Assembly: GCA_002964805.2 (NCBI GenBank)
Contig: PUDQ02000143.1
Span: 320,001 to 384,000, forward strand
Direction of reading: 5' to 3'
DNA: 64,000 nt
Source: Trametes villosa
Taxonomy: Eukaryota; Basidiomycota; Agaricomycetes; Polyporales; Polyporaceae
In this document: positions 59,555 to 64,000 of the stretch, one piece after another
Layout of the letters: every line of letters starts with the position of its first letter
Position numbering within the stretch: the stretch's first letter is position 1
The notes under the pieces: model-generated
Seen by the model: the letters and a program-made list of their open reading frames with translations, nothing else
What the model was told of the DNA's origin: nothing
Databases searched by the model: none
Position numbers and translations under genes: made by a program

Positions 59555-60927
59555 TGCGCCTTCCGTGTGTGAGGCTTCTCTGGTTCTCGATGAGCCGAGG
59601 GTCGTAGGTCGAAGCGGCCCTGCGAGGGCGCATTCTTATGGCGTTGGTACTGCCAGTGAGGGACGGTAGGTCTAAGTACCAGAGACGCCGTATAAAGGCA
59701 CCACCGACGCCACGGCGACATTTCGGCCTCTAGATGGTACGCTGTATCCGTTACGGATTCCCGGAGGGCCTGAAGTAGCCATGTCGCTGTGCAGCTATGT
59801 GGCACCGATAGTAGGAAACAGTGTCGCCACCAGCTGTCGGAGGCGTCGACATCTGCGCGCGTGACGCGCAGTGTCGAATGAGACGTCCCCCAGATGCTAT
59901 AGCGCATGATCTGGTAGGTTACGTCCAACTAGATTCAGTATCCAATATGCGCATGTTCTGCGGAATTTGACCTGCCGGCTATTTCGTCGATGCTGGCACG
60001 ACCTCTACGTGCATCCTTCGAGTCCTGCGAAGTAAGCAACGCCCGAGTACGTACGATGCTCGGAGTTGAATGGTGCTCGAGTCGTCGAATATTATCCTGC
60101 GACACCATATCGGCGTTCACATGGTTGTTTGAGGTGCAGTACTAAATGTCTTGGCCGCCGATGCTCTGCCGTGACATTTTACATAGCCAAGAAGTTTTGT
60201 GGAGGTAGGCTGGAGTCACCCAAGGGAGTCCGGGTCGGAGTGGTTACGAACGTGGGCTGAGGTGGTATACTCCGCGACTGCTCGGTTGATGATCGGGACT
60301 GGTTAGTTGAATCTCCGCGGTCGGGACGTATAAACTCCGATAACATCGTTCGGGGTCGGAGTTTCTGTAGCGCTGTACACAGATCGAGCAACACTTGGAA
60401 CCCCCCTCTCCGGACCAGCCCCATGTCCGCATCGACAATTACAAGCGATCGTTCAAAATTCATCGTACAGAAGCACCCTCATAATAAGTCGTGCTCTAGA
60501 CGTCTCGCCATCTCTTGCTAGGGTGGAGAGGTCGCCAAGCAGAACTCCACCACATCGTTTCAAGCTGCGCCTCTCATCTTGGGTAGCCATCTCAATCACC
60601 AAGCTCAAACGAGCAGGACGGATTCCAACACCTCACTCCCAGGACACCCTGAGCGGTCCCATGGGGTATGACTCACCCTACTTGAAATAAACGCTACGTA
60701 GCAGATTGGTAGGGTCTGCGCAACACCGCGAACCAAGAGATGCTACTACCGACCTCGATCGGGACATACACCGGCTGCGTCAGAAGATGGTTGCATCCTA
60801 TGATCCCCGACAAGACAGCAAGCATACATCGGAACCGGCCGCTGGAGCACGCAGCTGCTGTAAATCACGGAGGTCAAGCCTGCGTCTCCCCGAGACAGGC
60901 ACCTCCAGCACCACGAGGCTCGCGCTC
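59555..60927. other. intergenic between the two acyltransferase genes
   Basis: 1.4 kb holding the promoter side of copy 1 (a CATAAGAA-like site about 80 bp upstream, minus strand) and the 3' flank of copy 2. No gene seen. Confidence 0.45.
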
Positions 60928-62394
60928 CTAGCTCACCGTGCTAGAAGCTAACTCCTTCAACCCCTCCACAAACGCCGCGACGCACTCAAGCGCGAACGCC
61001 TCCTCCAGGCTCTCCTTCCCCCACGTCAGCGACACCCCTAGGCCTCCCGCGGGCGTCCCGGTGGCGTTCACCTTCAGCGCCGCGCCGAGCGTAGCGTCCG
61101 CCTGCGCGAAGAGCGCCTCCCGAATCGACCACGGCGCCGCACCGCCTGAACCCGTATCGAGCGAGGGAACTGGCCCGAGGTTCGAGATTTCGAGCGTCGT
61201 CTCGCGCTTCTTGCCGAGCAGCCCGCGGGAGTAGCTCTCGCCGGTCCCGACGAGGACGTTCATGACGCCGAGAACGGCGGGGGTGCGGGGCGCCTCGCGC
61301 TTGAGGATCTCGGAGAAACGAGCGGCGGCCTCCCACGGGAAGGCGGTCAGCGGAGGGAACGCGCTCGAGTTAGAGGGGGATGGGGAGGGGAGCTTGTGAA
61401 TAGCTTGGTAGTAGGAGACGTGATTACAGATAGCGGTGGGTGGCGCCCCGGTGTAGCGCCGCAACGATACTGGTACGAAGACGCCAATGGACCGCGTTTT
61501 ACGCTTGCGCGAAGGTACCTGGTGCAGGAGGTGGGCCAATACGTGTGCGATGAGGGCGTACAAGGCTCCGGTGACGGTCGTGTGGTGGTCTCTGCACCGC
61601 CGAACGAGACGGGCTGTATCCTCCGGAGAGACTTGCATCATCCGGACGTGGACGCCGAACTTGAACGCGCGAGGAATGGGGTTCCCGCCCCAGAGAGCCG
61701 CGCGACTGCGGCGAGTGAAGGGGCTGACGGCATTCTTCACCTCGCGGAGGAGCTTGGTGACCGAGACGGGCACGCGCATGGCATGCTCTATGGGCGGGAG
61801 CAGGAGGACGTCGTGTCGCGGGGCGACGGCCCCGAGATGCTCTTCGGGCGGTTCGGGAACCTTCTGTAGCGCCGCGAGGAGGGATAGATGGAATGCAAGC
61901 CCGCTCTGGCCGTCGCCTATGGTGTGGTCGTACGCGAAGATGATCGTGCCGTCCGAGAGGACTACCAACCGCCATAGCGGCAGATCGGCCTTCAGGTTGA
62001 AGGGGCGCAGGAATTGCTCCTCCAGAAGCGATCCGAGGTCTCCCGAGTCGGCGTTGGCAAAGTCCACCAATTGGTCGAAGTCGAGGAACGAGAGTGGAAT
62101 CCATGTCGGCGATCCACGGGAATTGCCAGTAACGCGCACCGCAAGCTCGGAATGGTCGTGGACGACGTCCTCCAGGGCGGAGAAGAAAATGGATTTGTCG
62201 AGAGGTCGACCAGTGGAGCTTTCGTATCGTGCCGCCACGACGACGCATGAGTCTACACCGATACGAGAGCGGGTGAGGAAGAATGTTTCTAGAAACCCTA
62301 CGCAGGCCATATTAGCGGGCGTACGTATGCGACAACTTTAGACGCGCTTACCTAAAGGCCTGAGCTGACTTTGCGAGGATTTCTCGGCTGTCAT
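60928..62394 (-). CDS. alcohol-acetyltransferase-like acyltransferase (copy 2)
   Basis: Same family and exon layout as the gene at 58007-59554. Exon 1 (start 62394) encodes MTAEKSSQSQLRPL; one intron (GTAAGC...GCGTAG) joins GFLETFFLTRSRIGVDSCVV. The catalytic motif is YDHTIGDGQSGLAFHLSLL. Then come HHTTVTGALYALIAHVLAHL, VPVSLRRYTGAPPTAICNHV, RETTLEISNLGPVPSL and GLGVSLTWGKESLEEAFALE. About 475 residues; stop TAG at 60928-60930. Conserved blocks between the copies are near-identical around the active site but diverged elsewhere, so the duplication is not recent. A TATA-like site lies about 100 bp upstream. Confidence 0.85.
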
Positions 62395-62492
62395 TTCGGC
62401 AGGATGATACAGAGAGCACCGGTCAGATGAAGGATGGTTTGTTGGCAAAGAGGGCTTGTTGGCGTGTCCCAGTGAGAAGACACAACAGTACG

Positions 62493-62500
62493 CTTTTATG
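62493..62500 (-). promoter_or_regulatory. TATA-like box of acyltransferase copy 2
   Basis: CATAAAAG on the minus strand, about 100 bp before the ATG at 62394. Confidence 0.4.
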
Positions 62501-62868
62501 CTATATCCCCTTGAGTGACGAGCCCATCGCCTTTAGCATTATCGAACGGCGGACGGGTGTGGAGCGGACACTACGCCCACCAAGAAATGGCCTTGGACGG
62601 CCGAAGAACCAACAGAGCGTCTGCTGAACGATCCGCAGATGCTGTGACGCGTACAGGAGAGCAGCGCAGCATCCCGCTATCGCGCAAGCACCTTCGAGAA
62701 CGCTGCATCTAGGCGCGGATTTCGTCAGATGTGCCCCAAAATAACATGAAAACCGTACGACTTTGGGCGGCACAATACGCGCCCACAGACCAGGATGCTT
62801 TCAGCTGCGCACTCCGAGTGGAACGGACGCAACTTCCTGCGGACAAGCTCTGAGTATAGACGAATGAC

Positions 62869-63555
62869 TTACCAACGACGCAGTAGCTCGCCGTTTGGTG
62901 GCCAACGCGCGCCGGTGTTACTGTCCGGACGGTCTGTCCTCAGATCCGGGCCGAGGGTGATGCATTCAGCGAAGACCGCTAGCGTGGTCCAGCGAATCGC
63001 TTGTAGAGCACAGCTTCCCTGCCATGTTTCAGCCAGAGCTACAGCCAACCTAGGCACGTTTGACACAGCTCGGCGATGGCTTTAGCCGCGAGGACCGGAA
63101 GTGAAGGTTCCGCTAGTGATTGAGGGATCGTGCCAAGGACCATCAGGGAAGTCGCACCGTCCAGAATTGAAAACGAGCCCGAGAAGTTGAGCGGCAGGGC
63201 GCACAGTTGGTGAAGTCGGGCTTGACTCCTCTTCGGATGAGCACGCTAGACTGATGGCGTCTTGTGGGCGACCCACCTCCAGTGGCGATGATGCCGTTCA
63301 TTCCGAGAACTGGAAATAGCACCATTACGGCTACCAGGTAAGCACTGGGTTTAACGACCCTGACAGACAGACGCAGGATGGATTGATACCCGGTACGAAC
63401 TTTACACCGCTTGAAAGGCTTGGTGTTCGCCAGAACTTCTGAGGCACCCGACCGTGTCGCCGGGGTTTCTTGCATCGTACCACGACGCGAAGGTCGGCAT
63501 TAAAGGCATGCCCAGCAAAGTCAGTTGGTCCCCCAGCGTTGCCGGTAATCATCAC
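62869..63555 (-). CDS. possible unrecognised spliced gene or gene remnant
   Basis: Low confidence. On the minus strand several short open pieces with GT-AG borders follow each other: ITGNAGGPTDFAGHAFNADL, then FWRTPSLSSGVKF, then a hydrophobic AVMVLFPVLGMNGIIATG, then LDGATSLMVLGTIPQSLAEP and, in another frame, CALQAIRWTTLAVFAECITL. They could be exons of a small membrane protein, or chance. No family recognised and no firm start or stop. Confidence 0.2.
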
Positions 63556-63737
63556 AGAGTATCTTGAATATGGTTAACTACGAAGGTGGTGGTCGGTAGA
63601 AGAGCGAGAATACGCGGTTAGCGCCCGCAAAACGTCCCAATGTAAGAAGCGCCCGACGGTTGTTTGACGACACTCATCAAAGCGAGGTCAACGACGACTC
63701 TCCCGCCTTGTCTTGACCTTTGCTTGACCTATCATCC

Positions 63738-63743
63738 TATAAG
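63738..63743 (+). promoter_or_regulatory. TATA-like box of the sirtuin gene
   Basis: TATAAG only 29 bp before the ATG at 63767. Transcription would then begin very near the start codon; the site may be fortuitous. Confidence 0.3.
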
Positions 63744-63766
63744 AATCAAAAGACTACCAAGATTCA

Positions 63767-64000
63767 ATGTCTGACTCTGTCCCCGTGGAAATAGCTGTCC
63801 CACGGACCTCCGAATCATCACGACCCGAGGATGTGCAACGTCAAGCTCAACTTGATGGAAAGGTACAAGCTTTCCGGGACGTCCTCTCCAAGGCCAAGGA
63901 CATCGTAGTGTTATCGGGAGCCGGCCTCTCAGCGGGATCGGGTATGTGTTTCTTCCAGGTAACAGTGCGACGTAGTACTGATTTCGTTGATTTGGCAGGC
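63767..64000 (+). CDS. sirtuin (NAD-dependent deacylase), first exon; gene runs off the window
   Basis: Exon 1 (63767-63941) encodes an N-terminus starting MSDSVPVEIAVPRTSES, a helix (QAFRDVLSKAKDIVV) and the sirtuin NAD-binding signature LSGAGLSAGSG. A 57-nt intron (63942-63998, GTATGT...GGCAG, CTGAT-like branch site) follows, and only the first two bases of exon 2 are in the window; the family would continue with IPTFR. Sirtuins remove acyl groups from lysines using NAD+. The GAGLSAGSG form (not GAGISTSSGI as in Sir2 proper) suggests a SIRT5-like, class III enzyme, but too little is visible to be sure. Confidence 0.85.
   Translation, partial: MSDSVPVEIAVPRTSESSRPEDVQRQAQLDGKVQAFRDVLSKAKDIVVLSGAGLSAGSGMCFFQVTVRRSTDFVDLAG

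Noticed and set aside
61487..62341. 284-codon plus-strand frame
   Set aside because: It is the antisense shadow of acyltransferase copy 2, whose conserved motifs are on the minus strand.

Overview
The window looks like nuclear DNA of an Agaricomycete fungus, perhaps a polypore-type wood decayer. It is GC-rich. Almost every gene is cut by many short GT-AG introns (mostly 45-70 nt) with CTNAC-like branch sites. Several families are typical of that class: alcohol-acyltransferase-like proteins, expanded P450s, BTB proteins and an ADH1-type dehydrogenase with a strong TATA promoter. The species assignment is inference.

Layout. 0-27 kb is mainly housekeeping: the tail of an F-box/LRR-like gene, a Sec24C/D-type COPII coat subunit, a secreted GH25 lysozyme, RNA polymerase I/III subunit RPC19, an unrecognised Ser-rich protein, a nitronate monooxygenase divergent from a mitochondrial Met-tRNA formyltransferase, the mismatch-repair ATPase MSH6, a BTB protein, a PHD-finger plus chromodomain protein, a FYVE-SAP-RING ubiquitin ligase and an initiator tRNA-Met gene. 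28-46 kb is accessory-like: a cytochrome P450, a flavin monooxygenase, a divergent homeodomain-like protein, a single-pass membrane protein, a second paralogous P450 and a second identical initiator tRNA-Met gene on the other strand. 47-64 kb holds a CSC1/OSCA-type channel, a short-chain dehydrogenase whose frame is broken, a strongly expressed-looking alcohol dehydrogenase, two paralogous acyltransferases and the first exon of a sirtuin at the right edge.

How the genes may work together. The left half is a set of unrelated core genes. In the right half, two P450s, an FMO, an SDR, an ADH and two alcohol-acyltransferase homologues lie within about 34 kb. This could be a loose oxidation-and-esterification neighbourhood, but no backbone synthase is visible and the genes are not tightly packed, so a pathway is only a hypothesis.

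The most notable structures are: MSH6's Walker A motif encoded by two consecutive 13-nt microexons; the PHD-chromodomain architecture; a homeodomain lacking the near-invariant recognition-helix Asn; a channel gene whose start codon is split by an intron; an SDR missing its second Rossmann unit; and a 20-bp-stem perfect hairpin in a gene desert. All gene models were spliced by eye from the sequence. Exon ends are best supported where they restore a known motif.
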